Below, piece by piece: positions 13,684-26,913 of a DNA stretch of 64,000 nt. Within the stretch, counting starts at the first letter, position 1. Each line of letters starts with the position of its first letter. Below the pieces are notes generated by a model that was given only the letters and a program-made list of their open reading frames with translations, did no database searches and was not told the origin of the DNA. The stretch comes from Psoroptes ovis. Lineage: Eukaryota > Arthropoda > Arachnida > Sarcoptiformes > Psoroptidae. Location of the stretch: the NCBI GenBank assembly GCA_002943765.1, contig PQWQ01000010.1:1366501-1430500 (forward strand), in the 5' to 3' direction. Both the position numbers and the translations under genes were made by a program.

Positions 13684-15083
13684 TTTGAATATTTTCTTAT
13701 TGATTGTGATTAATCAAGGATTAGTTAGTGCAAAAATTCGAGGCTATACGATTGAGGAAGAAAAATAATTGAAAAATTCAAAGGAATTGATAATTTTTCA
13801 TCGATTAAAAATCTATTAAAGAAAAATCGATTCTCAAACTTACCTTTCTGAATAAAAGGATTGAAAAACAACAATCTACGATTTAAGCATTTATCGATAC
13901 GAAAAATGAATGTTTCCAAAGCAAATTTAATTTACCAAAATGCAAATCAATATGATTATCTATTTTTATATGTGTTTTCAAATTGAAAATATTGTCTATG
14001 GCAGAATTCGATGATTGAAGATCATTGGACATAGAAGTGTTGTGTAAATAAAACTGGTGTTGGATTATTGTCGTTGGAGATTTAAGGGGAAAATGGAAAA
14101 AAATTATATTATCGATTAAAAAACAAACACACAAAAACAGAAAATTTGAATGTGTATTTTTGAAAATTGAATAAAGTGTTTATATTTATATATGTGTGTT
14201 TGTTTGCGCTTTCATACAAACAAAATTGAATGATTTGATAGTAGTGAATGGATTTAATCAGTAATCAATGGAAAATAAAAAAAAAGGATACTAAGCAACA
14301 ATTTGTTGTTTGAAGACTGTTGTTAGTGTTGATCATTGATGCTGTTGTCTTGTTGTTGATTGTTGCTGTTTACTGCTGTTAAATAATGTTTTAAAACGGT
14401 CGTAGTGGTGTTTGTTTGTGTGTGTGTGTTTAATGAATTTATTAATACGATCATATGCGTATGATTATAATGATGATGATGATGATGATGGCGGTGATGT
14501 TGATGGTGATAATAAGGCGTACATTTCAAACGATATTAATATTGAATTCAATGGAGAAGAATGTGATTTTTGAATTCAATTTTGCACGAGTTTTTCTTAC
14601 GTATTCCATATGATTAATAGTTTCCTTTTCATATTTGAAGCATTAGCAATTTCTTAAGGTGCTTAAACCATTGCCACCACCACCACCACCTCCGCCATCA
14701 CCAACATTGCTTGCCCCACCAATATTCGCATAACCATACGATAAATCGACGAAAAGCACTCAAAAGACAAAGAAATAATTATCAATTTTAAGCCAAAACT
14801 ACTTTAAGAAAAATTTGCCAAAATATCAATGATATTTAATGTGGTCGTCGTCGTCTTTGTCGACGTTTTTCGTCATTACTTTGACTGCTGTTGCTGATGA
14901 TGTTTTGTATGTATTTGTGTGTGTTTAAGTGTAGTTATGGGGTTAAATTTGATATTATGAAAGATTCATTCGATTCAATTCAATTGAATTAATGAAAATG
15001 AATTGCAATTTCTTAGTACGTAAACAGGCACAACCAATGATGAATGATGATATTTTGATTCATATTCATGCTTCATTCCATTC

Positions 15084-15121
<38 letters not shown>

Positions 15122-15787
15122 GCTGGATTCAATCCAAAATTATCGTTGAATTTTCTCTCATTTTTCTTCATTTAATATATTGGCAAATTCATTAATCAGA
15201 TGATAATTTCTCTCTCTCCCTATTTTTCATGTTTGACTGAAAAAAAACATGTGATTCGATCATTCACAACGAATTTTTTTTTTTTTTTTTTTTTTTTTGA
15301 AAAAAAATCGCACAAAAAATAATCATTTGAAATCACGTTAAATATGTTGTTGTATGCTTGCTTGCTTGTTTGATTAATTTATTTATTTTCATATATTTAT
15401 TTATTTATTATCAAATTAGACATTGGAATTGAAAATTTTTTTCTTTTTTTTTTCCAAATGCCATCAGTCTGTCGCTGTTGATGACCATCGATAGTGTGAA
15501 ATCATGGCCAAAGACAATTTTATAAATGAATTGATCGAGTTGAATATTGATCAATGAATTTTGAATCGAAAAGGACATAAATACAAATAAAATTTTTTTT
15601 TTATTATCATCAATATCATAATCATCATAATGATTATTATTTAATAATATTAATTAATATTTCATAAATAATTCATTTTAAATTTAAAAAAAATCACAAT
15701 TTATAATCATGTTAGGCTCGGCTCTTTGATGATGATGACAATCATTGAATTGATTCAATATTTATGACAATCATTCATTAAATCATT
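13684..15787. other. intergenic region upstream of 4E-BP and downstream of Nak
   Basis: Both flanking genes are on the minus strand, so this holds the 4E-BP 5' UTR/promoter and the Nak 3' UTR. It contains two long T homopolymers (15085-15120 and 15274-15298) and a GAT/CAT-rich patch near 14470. It also holds a GC-richer segment at 14601-14759 that looks like a spliced exon on the minus strand (see findings). No complete gene is supported. Confidence 0.6.
15085..15120 (+). repeat. 36-base T homopolymer
   Basis: An uninterrupted run of T ends at GGCTGG. A second run of 25 T lies at 15274-15298. Runs this long are unstable and their exact length here may reflect assembly or sequencing error. 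Confidence 0.9.
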
Positions 15788-18700
15788 TCATTGAATATTT
15801 GTTGTTGTGGTCGCCGCCGCCGCTGCTGCTGATGTCCGCATTTTATTTGTTGCTGTTGAAGTAAATTGATGAATATATGAAGTAATATTACGATTATTAT
15901 TTGAATTATTTGTATTAAATAATATTGATTCATCTTCAAAACTCATATTAGCAAATGCTTGTTTTGTTGTCATCGGAATAGATGTTTTAAAATCATTAAT
16001 TTGATTATCAGAATTTTTACGATTTAATAATGATAATTTATTGCTATTATCTTTACCATTATTTTGATCGGATGATTTTCTTTTCATTATTATTCTACTA
16101 TTATTATTGTCTTTGCTCGATTCACCACTGATCGTTATCATTGCTATTGATGAAATTTTTTTGTTAAATTTTTTATCACAATTTTGTAATTTTAAATTAT
16201 CATCATCATCATCATCAACATCATGATTACCATCATTTATTGATAATTTTGATTCGGATTCAATTAATTCATCATTTTTATTCTTATTTTTATCTTTATC
16301 TTTTTTATTTTTTGTTTTCGTATCTTTGGATTCTTTTTTTGATTTATCATTTTTCATTTGTTTTTGTTCTTGTTTACTAATTTCTTGTTGCTGTTTTTTA
16401 TCCTTGGATTTCGATTTATCTTTTGATTTTGATTCTTTAGATTTTTTATCATCTTTTACCTATTGACAATTATGATAAATTATAAAACAGAAAAAAAATA
16501 TAAAGATAAGCAAAATAAATCATAAACAACTTAATAAATAATTGATAATCATATCTTGAAAAAAAAACAAAATCAAACAAATATATTACCTTTTTATCTT
16601 TTTTATTCTTTTTCTTATTATCTTTTGAATCTGTTTTATCATTTGTTTTCGATTTTTTAATATTATCATTATCATTATTATGATCATCATCCATTAATAA
16701 ATCTTCACTTTCATTAGGATCATCTAATAGACCATCAACTTCATCATCACTTTCATCTACTTCATATTTTTTTGCTACTTTTGATTTAATTTTTAGATTT
16801 GATCTTTGTAATTGATTACGACTTAATTTACCACTATTATTATTACTAATTATAATACTATTATTGTTATTGTTGTTGTTACCAACATTGCTACCGGTGA
16901 AACCAGTTGATACAGATGCGGATGCAGATGATGATGATACGAATATTGTTGATGGTTGTGGTTGTTTTGTTGCTACATTCAATGTAGTAATTGATGTAGA
17001 ATTATTATTATCAATTACAGGTAAAGATTTTGTCACCGATAATGATTTTGTTGTTGGAGCTGGTATAAGATTTGGTATCTTAATTACATGACTTGATGGT
17101 TTAATTTGATTTGAAAATGTTGATGTCGTTGTTGCTGTTGTCGTCAATGATGCTGATGTTGATGATGGTGCTGCTTGGAATGGTACAGCACCAAATAAAT
17201 CAGTTGTTGAATGAATTGATTGTTCAATTTTATCATTATTTGTATTGATATCTATCAAAACAGATGGTGGCGACATAGTATTGTTTGTAGTTGATTCTTG
17301 TATGATTGTCGAAACAGGTAAATCGGCGAATGAATTCTCAAATCTATTCGTAATCGTTGTTGTTGTTGCATTTGTTTGTTCATTTCGATCAACTGATGCA
17401 ATAGCTGAACTTGTTTCTTTTTGATGCTGAATAGTTTGATTCTTGAACAGAAAAATCGGGATAGGAATTGGTGAATGACTTTCTATTATTTTTCAAAATT
17501 AAATAAACTTACAATCAATTCTCTATCGGTGAATGGTATCGATCCGAAAAGATCTTTATTATTCATTTGATCATATATGACTTGAGGAATGAGACTACGT
17601 TCTACTTCTTCATCCAAACGCCTTTCATTTTCATCACTGGAATTATCTAATGAATTTAGATATTGTTGATGTACATTTTTGAATGTATTTGGTGGCGATG
17701 ATAGTGATAATGATTCGAAATCGGAATGTATAGCTGGATGTTGATGATGATGACTGATTGTTTGATGATGAGAACTTAATATAACATTAACTGGTTGATG
17801 AGGAATCGGTACCGGTAATGATGGTGAATCGAAAACTAAAGCTGGCTTAGTAGCCGGATTATCATTGATTGTGATCAGAGATTTTGTCAATGTAACTGGG
17901 GTCGAAGTGATATCTTCATCATCATCTTCTTCTAACAGTGGCCGATGGCCTTCAACATGACCAATTAAATGATCAAGTGAATCAATATTTTTTTGTAATT
18001 CAGAACGAATCGATGAATTTGAAACACTTGTAGCGTCATCTGCATTACTATTTATTGATTGCTGCAGTAAACCATCATTGCCAATAGAAGAATTTGTGAT
18101 TTGTATTCTAGAGATATTTATACCAGGATTGGTTCGACCAATCGTCGATGATAATCGATGATGATGTGAAATTTGATTTTTGACCAATCCATATTTGAAT
18201 GAATTATCATGGTCATCATCTTCATCATCATCATCATCGTCGCCATCATCATTATCAATATCGATATGATCATGACTCAAATTACTATGTTGACTTTTTC
18301 GACGCTGTTTACCGGTACTTGGTGAACTGCCACTATTATCATCATCATCATCATCGTCATCTGAATCATGTTCATTTTCAATGTTATCAGTCGAAGAAGT
18401 ATCGGATTCATCATCATCATCAGTATTTTGTAAATCAGATGCCGATCCAATGGATGAATTGCTATCTTTTGCTAAAATGGAAATTCGACAAAATTAATAA
18501 TCAACCTTTGTAATCTTAGCAGATATTCTAAACTTACCATGATTAGTTTTTTTATTTTTAATCACATTATTTTCAGTGTTTTCATCATCACTATCACTAC
18601 TATCACTATTATCATCATCAAGATCATCAACCAATGGTTTAGTCATATCACTTGTTGATTCATAATTATCATGACGACGACGTGGATGATGATGATGATG

Positions 18701-21700
18701 ATGATGTAAACGATTATCAATAATATTGGTTGTTGTCAAAAGATTCATTGATGATTCTTGATCATCACAATTTTTATCAATTTGATTTTTATCATGATCA
18801 TAATCATCATCTTCGGCTGTATCTGATGAATATAATGGCATATAATTTGATGCAGCTGGTGGTGAACAACCACTACTAGTACCACCGCCTCCACCACCAG
18901 TTATTCCACCTATAAGATTGGATTTGAAGGTAATTCATAATAACAATGATTTGAGATTTAAGTAATTCATTTTCAAACGATACATGATAATATCATTAAA
19001 TTAAAATGAAAATTAAAGCAAACATGCCAGGAAATTAGATGGAATTTTAATTTGGAAATATCATTAATTATTCGATAGAGAAAAAAAATTATTAAATCAA
19101 CAATTGATCACATTTTTATTATTATTATTATTATAATAACAATTATCATCAATTACTATTAAAATCTGGAATAAATGAAAAAATAACTAACATTCTTTGT
19201 GTTTTTCTAAACAAAAAAAGATTGCAATAAAATTAGAATAAAACATCTTAGATGTAGCAACACACGTATGGAAAATTGATCATATTTATCATTGATTAAT
19301 GAGCATGTTTTAACATTTTAGATTTAGTGATCGAAAGCCTATTTTTTGCTTATTTAAGAATTTTTTTTTTAAATGAAAATAAATTGGATCAATTAAATGT
19401 TTGCCATTTTTGTATATGATTGAAATTATTGTTATTGTTATTGTTATTATTATTAGTATTGTTGTTGTTGTTAAGCGAAACATTTAGATTATTAGCATTA
19501 TTAGGATTATTATTATTATCAATACCTTGACTAGACGAGCTAATCGATTTATTGGATATATTTTTCAATAATTGTTCACCATTTGATGAACCGGGCATTT
19601 GTAGCTGTTGTTGTTGTTGGTGATTATCGTTATTATTAACAATCATAAATTCATTATTTGAACGTATTGTTATCATAACGGATGATGGTTTAGCTTTTGA
19701 TGACAATGCATCATTAGCATTAATATTTTCATTATTATGATCAGTTACAATGATCGATGTGGAACAAACATTATTTCGATCAGAAATTTGTTGTTGTTGT
19801 TGCTGCTGTTGCTTCAACAAATACTGTTTCAAATGTTCTTGATTCACTGGTACATGATCAAAAGGATTATCAGCAACTAATTTAAATGGATAATTTAGTA
19901 ATTATAATAAAAAATGAAATTAAGATCCTTGAATCATTTGAATACCTTTGAAATCTTCCGTCCCACGTATACGATCAAATTCTTTGCCAAATAATTGATC
20001 TTCTATCGATGATGATGTATGTTTTGAAAAATTATTTTGATTCGAATGCTCTTCAAAAGGGTTTAATGAACGAACTCTTGACGATGATTGATCATTGTTA
20101 TTTTCAACAATCAATTCATTCGATGAGCGATCATTAACTTGCATATTTGTACTAAATATTTTATTATTAGTAACAATAGCGGATTTATTAAATGCACTGC
20201 TATCACTCATATTACGCCTATGATGTGGATGAATAGTACTATCACAAGCTTTGGTTTTATCAACAATCAATGTGGTGTCGGGCAAAGTCAAACTTTGGTT
20301 CCTTGTCGGTGGTGCCGGAATATTTGAAGGTGATGTCGATGATGATGATGATGCCGGTGTATCCACAATGAATGGATTATTATTCATCAATGATTGCGGT
20401 TGTTGTTGTTGCTGCTGCTGTGAATGACGTTGATGAACGAATTGATCCAAGTGTACATCATCATCATCATTAATAATGATAGTATTCATTGATTTCGGTG
20501 AATTTCTTCGTTGTTGTTCCAATAAATTATTAGTATTAGAAGTGTTTGCAAACAATTGTGTTCCAGATGAGAAACTATGCGAATTGGTAAGGCCAATACT
20601 ATTATGAGAAAGTAAATTATTATCTTTCACAGATGAATTGATAGTTTCATTTGAATTATTCGAAGGAGTTAATGCACGTTGGAATGCAATTGGAGATGTT
20701 GGTAGCATCGAATTTATGTTGATAGTCGCTGTGAAAAAAAGATTGTATGAAATTATCAATTTTTTCATAACTATGAATATTAACCTTTTGGTCTTTGTCT
20801 TGGTGTAACAGTGGTTGTTTTATCATTTTCTAGATTTTGATTAGCAGATTGTTGATTTTGTTGTTTTTGCTGATGATTGCTATTATTATTTGATAAATTT
20901 GATGTCAATGAATTGGTTATTTGATTATTTCGATCATTATTGGAAGAACGTTGATGTCGTATTTCACGAGATTGTGTTTCAGTGGGTGGAACTCGCAAAT
21001 CAGACCAATTTATTTTTGAAACATTATTACGATTTGGGATCGGAGTTTCTTGACCAAGTAATTTGAATGCAAGATAGGAAACTTGATAAATATCGGGACG
21101 GTCTTCAGGGTTTGGATTCAACATGTATGCAATCAATGATGTTAATTTCGGTGAATATCTATCTTCATATGAATCTGGTATTGATAGCTGCGCATTTTGA
21201 ATGGCTAATGTTGATTCACCAAATGGCAAAGTAAAATAACACAGTTTATATACAAGGCAACCTAAAGCCCATATATCGGCTTTAGTAGTAATTGGTCTGC
21301 CTGAATAAATATCAACCATTTCTGGTGATCGATATGCTAATGTTGTATAACGTTTGATTTCTTCTTCGATTGATAATGCTGATTTTCTATCACTTATTTT
21401 CAATATTTTTGTTGTTGCTGAACCAAAATCACAAAGCATATAATTGCCATCATCCGATATTAAGATATTTTCAATCTAATTATGATCAAAGATTATCAAA
21501 AAAATCAATTATCCTAAATTACAAGAAAATAAAAAAATACCTTTATATCTCGATGAACAATAGGTGGATCATTATGATGCATACGTGCGATTGATTCACA
21601 AACATCACATAAAATTTTTACGATTTCTAATTCAGTGAAGCCAACTTGAATACGATCATTCATCAAATGTAATAATTGACCTTTACAATATTGCATTAAC

Positions 21701-22228
21701 ATGAATATTTCATGCACTTCATTACCACAATAATTGACGCATGATTCGACTAATTTGACAATGTTCTTGTGAGATCCCAATTTCCTCTGTATTATTTGCA
21801 AAAAAAAAACCAAAGAATTTTTAATTAATTATTATTGAAATATAATGAAAATTTATACTGACAGCAATATCAATTTCACGACGACAAATCGATAAATCAT
21901 GTTCATTATTAACATATAAACGTTTCAACGCATAACGTATACCATTATTAGCTTTGACCAAAAATACCAATGAAAAACCACCTTCAGCAATTATATCTTC
22001 AACCGTACAAACATATTGTCCAATATTGAATATTTTACCAATAAATGAACCACCACCACCACCACCTCCATGGCTAATGCTAATATTATTTGATGAATGT
22101 ATTGCCGAATTAGTTATCGGATGTGATGAAGATGATAATGCGGATGATTGTGCATTAGATCCAGATGATGATTGAATTGGTGATGATTCTGTTTGTCTTT
22201 GATAATCACGTTGAAAAAATCGTTTCAT
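15788..22228 (-). CDS. Nak: Numb-associated kinase, AAK1/BMP2K (Ark) family
   Basis: Nine exons join in phase: 21863-22228, 21541-21786, 20785-21475, 19946-20728, 19526-19876, 18538-18909, 17513-18471, 16590-17441 and 15788-16459. They encode 1,763 residues. The kinase domain (about 74-345) has the glycine loop AEGGFS, Lys102 in YALKR, Asp202 in VHRDIK and Asp220 in CDFGSAT. The family blocks TTKADIWALGC, LCYFTLPFGES and RPDIYQVSY are nearly identical to AAK1. The tail keeps the RQRPK motif, HRRNMSDSSAF, NPF motifs (NNNPF, LNPFEE, ADNPFD) and the BMP2K/AAK1-long repeats DLFGSIPF and DLFGAVPF, embedded in Asn/Asp/Ser tracts and a Lys-rich segment. Ark kinases phosphorylate the AP2 mu subunit in clathrin-mediated endocytosis and bind EH-domain partners through NPF motifs. 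The start ATG at 22228 precedes the only good frame. Exon 5 can also read through to a stop at 19389, a possible short isoform. Confidence 0.92.
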
Positions 22229-24357
22229 TATTATTATTATTATTTATAATTGGAATTTATGATCACAATTAAAACGGTTAATAGAAGAAATAATTGTAGA
22301 ATTTTGCACCAAAATTTATGATTCTTATTCAATTATCGTACAATTATTCGTTTTCAATAATCATCTATCGGCATTATCTTCATCATAATTAATAAGATTC
22401 AAGACTTTTCTTTAGCAAAATACGCCCAATAATGAATACAGAGATCTCGCTTACGATTGCTTGCTTATTTTCTCTTAAAATACTCAATGTTTTTCTTTTC
22501 AATTTGGATAAACACACACACACAACAACAATCGATTATTTTTAATAATTTTTTCATTCATTTATTTATTGTTATTATCTGGTGTGGTAGACGAGGTGCT
22601 CTCGACATAGTTTAAGCTTATTTGTTATTTGATGTCTCAAATAAATAAAGATATGTTTACATTGAAGCCAATCGCAATGATGACGACGACTGATGATCGA
22701 TGATGTCGATGACAAATGATTGGATTTTTATTTTAAATTTTAATTATTTTCTAAATGATTTTATCGTTTACTATTTGTTATTGTTGTTGCTGCTATTTGT
22801 TTGATTTGATATCGACAAGCCAAACATAAATAATAATTAAAATGATGATGATAATGTCAAAATGTCGATTACTTTTGTTGCAATCAATTGTTTTTTTTTC
22901 GTATCGAAATGATTTGTGTATTTGAATTGATTTATCATCAAATTTTTCAATTTAAAATAAATATGAATTTTGAAAATATAAAATAAGGAAATAAATTTCA
23001 AGACAAAAAAAAACGAAAGTTTTCAATAAAAATGATGCAGTTGAAGCCAGATATTTTTTGTGTTTGTGGAAAAACTGAATAATTACTAATTTGATTATTC
23101 ATACACACACAAACACCTGGAACAATTAAACAATATTTGAATGAAAATAATTTAAATAAAATAAAATTAAAAAACAAAAACAAAAGAATTTGAAATAAAA
23201 GACAGGCAAACAAATAAAATGAAATAAAAAAATGCGATTCAAAATGCAAATATATTAATGTATTTGAATTATGAAGTATTCACAACATTTAAAATTCAAT
23301 GTATTTCAAGGACAATTATTGAATTGAATTCGATGTTTGATATTTGAATTATTATGTTTGTTTATTTATTATTGAATGAAGCAAATAATGAAACTACACT
23401 ACAACAATTCATGAACTTAGAAAAATCACATTCAAAACAATTGATTCATAACATTCATTGATTAATCAATCAGAATTTTCAAAATAAAATTAGATCAATT
23501 TTCAGGCACAAAATCGAGTGAAACCCTTGATCAAAATCGATCAATCAATTTTGATCAATTTCTTTTGTTTTGTTCTGATATTTATTATTGATTTTTTGTT
23601 TGTCAAAAATGAGTGGTGAATTTGTGATTAAAAATTGTGATTCACTCACAAGTTCCAATATAATGTTGTTGCTGTTTATGGTTGCTTGATATTTGCATTT
23701 GTTTTGAGGATAATTTCGTCAATTTTTTGCTTAGTTGTGCTTGTGTTTTCTTTCAATATTTTTGTTGCTGTGAATGTTTTCATTTCATTTCATTTCATCA
23801 AACAACAACAACAACAACACATCTATCAAACCAAATTAGCGGCAGCAGCAGAACAAACAAATAAATAAATATGAATGAAAACAGCCGAGAAGATGATCGC
23901 GAAAAACAAAACGAAATTTTGAAGAACTAACTAAAAAAAATATGTTACGTCACAATGTTTTGTTGTTTTCTGTGCTTTTAAAATGCTTTGAACAATGGTT
24001 AATATTTTTATTTCATAGATTTTATTCACCAAAACAAAACAAAAATAAAATAAAAGTTGAAAAAGAAAACATTTGAAAGAAGAAAACAAAAATAAAAATC
24101 TTTCAATTTTTGCTAACGACTATATCGGCCTATGTTGTGTAATCATGTGTAAATAGCTGGTGTATAAATTGTTTATTTTTAGATTATTTGACCAATTAAA
24201 TTCATTGATCAAATTTCTTGCACGTGGTTCAAATTACGATTGATTTAAGATTGATTATTTAATTTTTTGCGAAATGATTCGATTCATTCAAGTCTTCTTT
24301 TCTTGATTTAATGTGTGTTTGCTTGTATTTTTAATTATTCAAAGCAAAAATTAAATT
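22229..24357. other. shared upstream region between divergent Nak and USP genes
   Basis: The start codons of Nak (-) and the deubiquitinase (+) face away from each other across 2.1 kb, so promoters and 5' UTRs of both genes must lie here. There is no clear TATA box because the whole region is AT-rich. A 19-codon charged small ORF at 23871-23930 is a possible upstream ORF or first-exon remnant. No other gene is supported. Confidence 0.6.
23871..23930 (+). other. 19-codon small ORF upstream of the USP gene
   Basis: An ATG followed by 18 further codons and TAA encodes a strongly charged peptide beginning MNENSREDDREKQ. It is less AT-rich than its surroundings and lies 0.4 kb before the USP start on the same strand. 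It may be an upstream ORF in the USP leader or may be chance; no homology is recognised. Confidence 0.3.
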
Positions 24358-26711
24358 ATGGCTAAAAAATCACGGAAACAGCAACAACATCGTCAGCAGC
24401 AACATATAAAGAAAAACAGTTCAAAACAATTTAAAAAGACAAGATCAAGACAAAATTCTGAAAACATAGATAATGATCCAAATGATGATGATATGATTAA
24501 TTTGTTGAGTACTAAAATGGAACGTGTGACGATCGATTATAATGATTCAAAAACAAATAAATCAATTTCAAATAATAATTGTCCAATATTAAATCAGCAA
24601 CCATCTGGATTACCAAATCTTGGTAATACATGTTATTTTAATTCAGTTATGCAGGTAATGGCACAAACATATCCATTGTATTATTATTTACGTGAACGTT
24701 GTCAACAAAATTTTCGTTGGAATGCTCGAACATTTTATTGGAACGAAAAGAAAAAATTATTTACTAGTGAGTCATTACATTTATCATTGCCATCGCCAAA
24801 TTCATTGTTACTAAATTTTTTACAATTACAAGAACAAATATTTTCACGAAAGTGAGTACAATTTTTTCCATATAAATTTCATTGATTTTATTTTCATATT
24901 ACATTGTTTTCTATATTTCAAATTTCAATAGATCAACAAATCCAAGAGCATTGTTAAGCGAAATACAACGTGAAAAACATCAATTTGAAGGTTTTGCACA
25001 ACAAGATGCACAAGAATTATTGCTAACATTGTTGGATTCGTTGAAAAAATCCGAAATCGTTCGACAAAAGCAAGCATTATTGAGAGGTTTACAAATTGAT
25101 GATCATCGTAATCCGTCTGAAAAAGATCGTAAGAATGCACAAAATTATAAAATAACAGCAAGACACACATGTATTGATTCGATATTTGGTGGTCAATTAT
25201 TGTCGATTATACATTGTAATGTTTGTGATTATCGTTCATTTACATTCGAGCCATTTATCGATCTGGCATTGCCGCTTGAAACAACGCCAACCTTGTTAAC
25301 AACAGCTACTGTCGCTGTTCCGAAATCTAACAAAACAAAAGCTAAAAAATCAAGGAAAAATGCTCGAAACAATGACAATGTTGATGATGATTACGAGGTT
25401 TCTGATGCTGATTGCCCAATTAATACTGTCCAAAATGATGATGATGATAATGATAAATCATTAGCAGGCAGAAAAAAACGTCGACAAGAGAAAAAAGCCG
25501 CTAGACGCGCTGCACGTAAACAAATCAAATTAAAAAATCAACAGCAGCAAAAACAAGAAGAGGATCAACGAAATTCTCAGGAATCAGATAATTCTGATGA
25601 TCAAGAAAATACGACCGTAAAAGATGAAGAAAATGCCTCAGATAATAATGATGAAAATAATTGTGATAAAAGTGCCAATTTAGCCGAAAATCTTCCTTCT
25701 ACCGATATTACAAGTGATAAAGATGATAATGACATTGTGGTTGAGTGTCGCGACAATGATAATGTTGATTGTGACAGTGATGACCAAAATCAAGACAATG
25801 AAGACGAGCTAATTGAATCGAAAATTGAACATATTGATGATAATGATGACAATACTAATACTAAAATAATTGATGAAAAATTTCGACATAAATTTCATAC
25901 ATTTGTTCATCAGCGAATGTGTAGAAATGATGATGACTATGATAATAAAGATTTAGGAACATTGTTGCGAAGTTTCATCAAAGAAGAAACATTAGATGAT
26001 AAGAATAAATATTTATGTGAAAATTGTTCAAAACAAAATAATGGACAGAAAATCTATTCGAAAGCTATTAGATGTCAATTGATAGCATTACCACCGCCGA
26101 TATTAATATTACAATTGAAAAGATTTCAAGCTTCTGGTTTCGGTGGTTTCAAAAATAGACAGATGCATAAATTAAATACAAAAATTTCATTTCCATATCG
26201 TTTATATTTATCACCATATACAAGTCGTATATATGAATATTTTTCAAAATTTTATGAACCAGAATGTGATCCATTAGATATTAGTGATTGGAATGAAAAA
26301 CGTTTAGAATATCGATTATATGGGGTAATAATTCATTCTGGCTCATTGAAATTCGGACATTATATGGCATATGTTTGTGTGAGGCCAAAATCCTTTGATT
26401 GTAAAAATATACAAAAATTTATCCATTTTAAACCATTTGTATCGGATATCGAACATATTGTACAATTTGTGTATCATGATCTTAATCATTCATCCGAAAC
26501 TAATGATGATGACAGAAATTCAAAAGAGATTAATGGTCACCAAGAATTATTGGACAATTCGACAATCAATGACAATGATAATGATGATGATAATGATAAA
26601 AATTATAAATGGTATTTCATCAGTGATTCATCAGTATCATCGATTACATTAGATTCAGTATTGAGAGATGCTACCAGTCCATATTTGTTATTTTATGAAC
26701 GAACGAAATAA
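24358..26711 (+). CDS. ubiquitin-specific protease, USP16/USP45 type, lacking ZnF-UBP
   Basis: Two exons, 24358-24851 and 24932-26711, join in phase and give 757 residues. The catalytic Cys box is GLPNLGNTCYFNS with Cys92. QQDAQELLLTLLDS follows, then IFGGQLLSIIHCNVC, a long acidic insert with a Lys/Arg-rich stretch (KKRRQEKKAARRAARK) as in USP16, the CENCSKQ knuckle, the LQLKRFQASGFG block, the His box HSGSLKFGHYMAY and a final FISDSSV...YLLFYER. All catalytic residues are present, so it should be an active cysteine deubiquitinase. USP16 removes ubiquitin from histone H2A; USP45 acts in DNA repair. Human members begin with a zinc-finger ubiquitin-binding domain. Here only about 84 Lys/Gln/Asp-rich residues precede the catalytic box and no zinc ligands are seen. 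The start MAKKSRK resembles that of USP16 (MGKKRTK), which supports this ATG. Confidence 0.9.
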
Positions 26712-26913
26712 GAGAAACTTTACATTCAATCAATTTTTATTCGGAACATTTTTTTTTGTATCTAATCAATCAATCATATAAATTGAATCAATGTTTTAAA
26801 TTGAATTATTTTTTTTTTGTATAATTAATTATGATCATGTTAAAAGTTATGAAAAATTATTAAAATGTTGGTTTGATTTTTTTTCAAAATTGTAATTCGA
26901 TGTTATTAAATAA

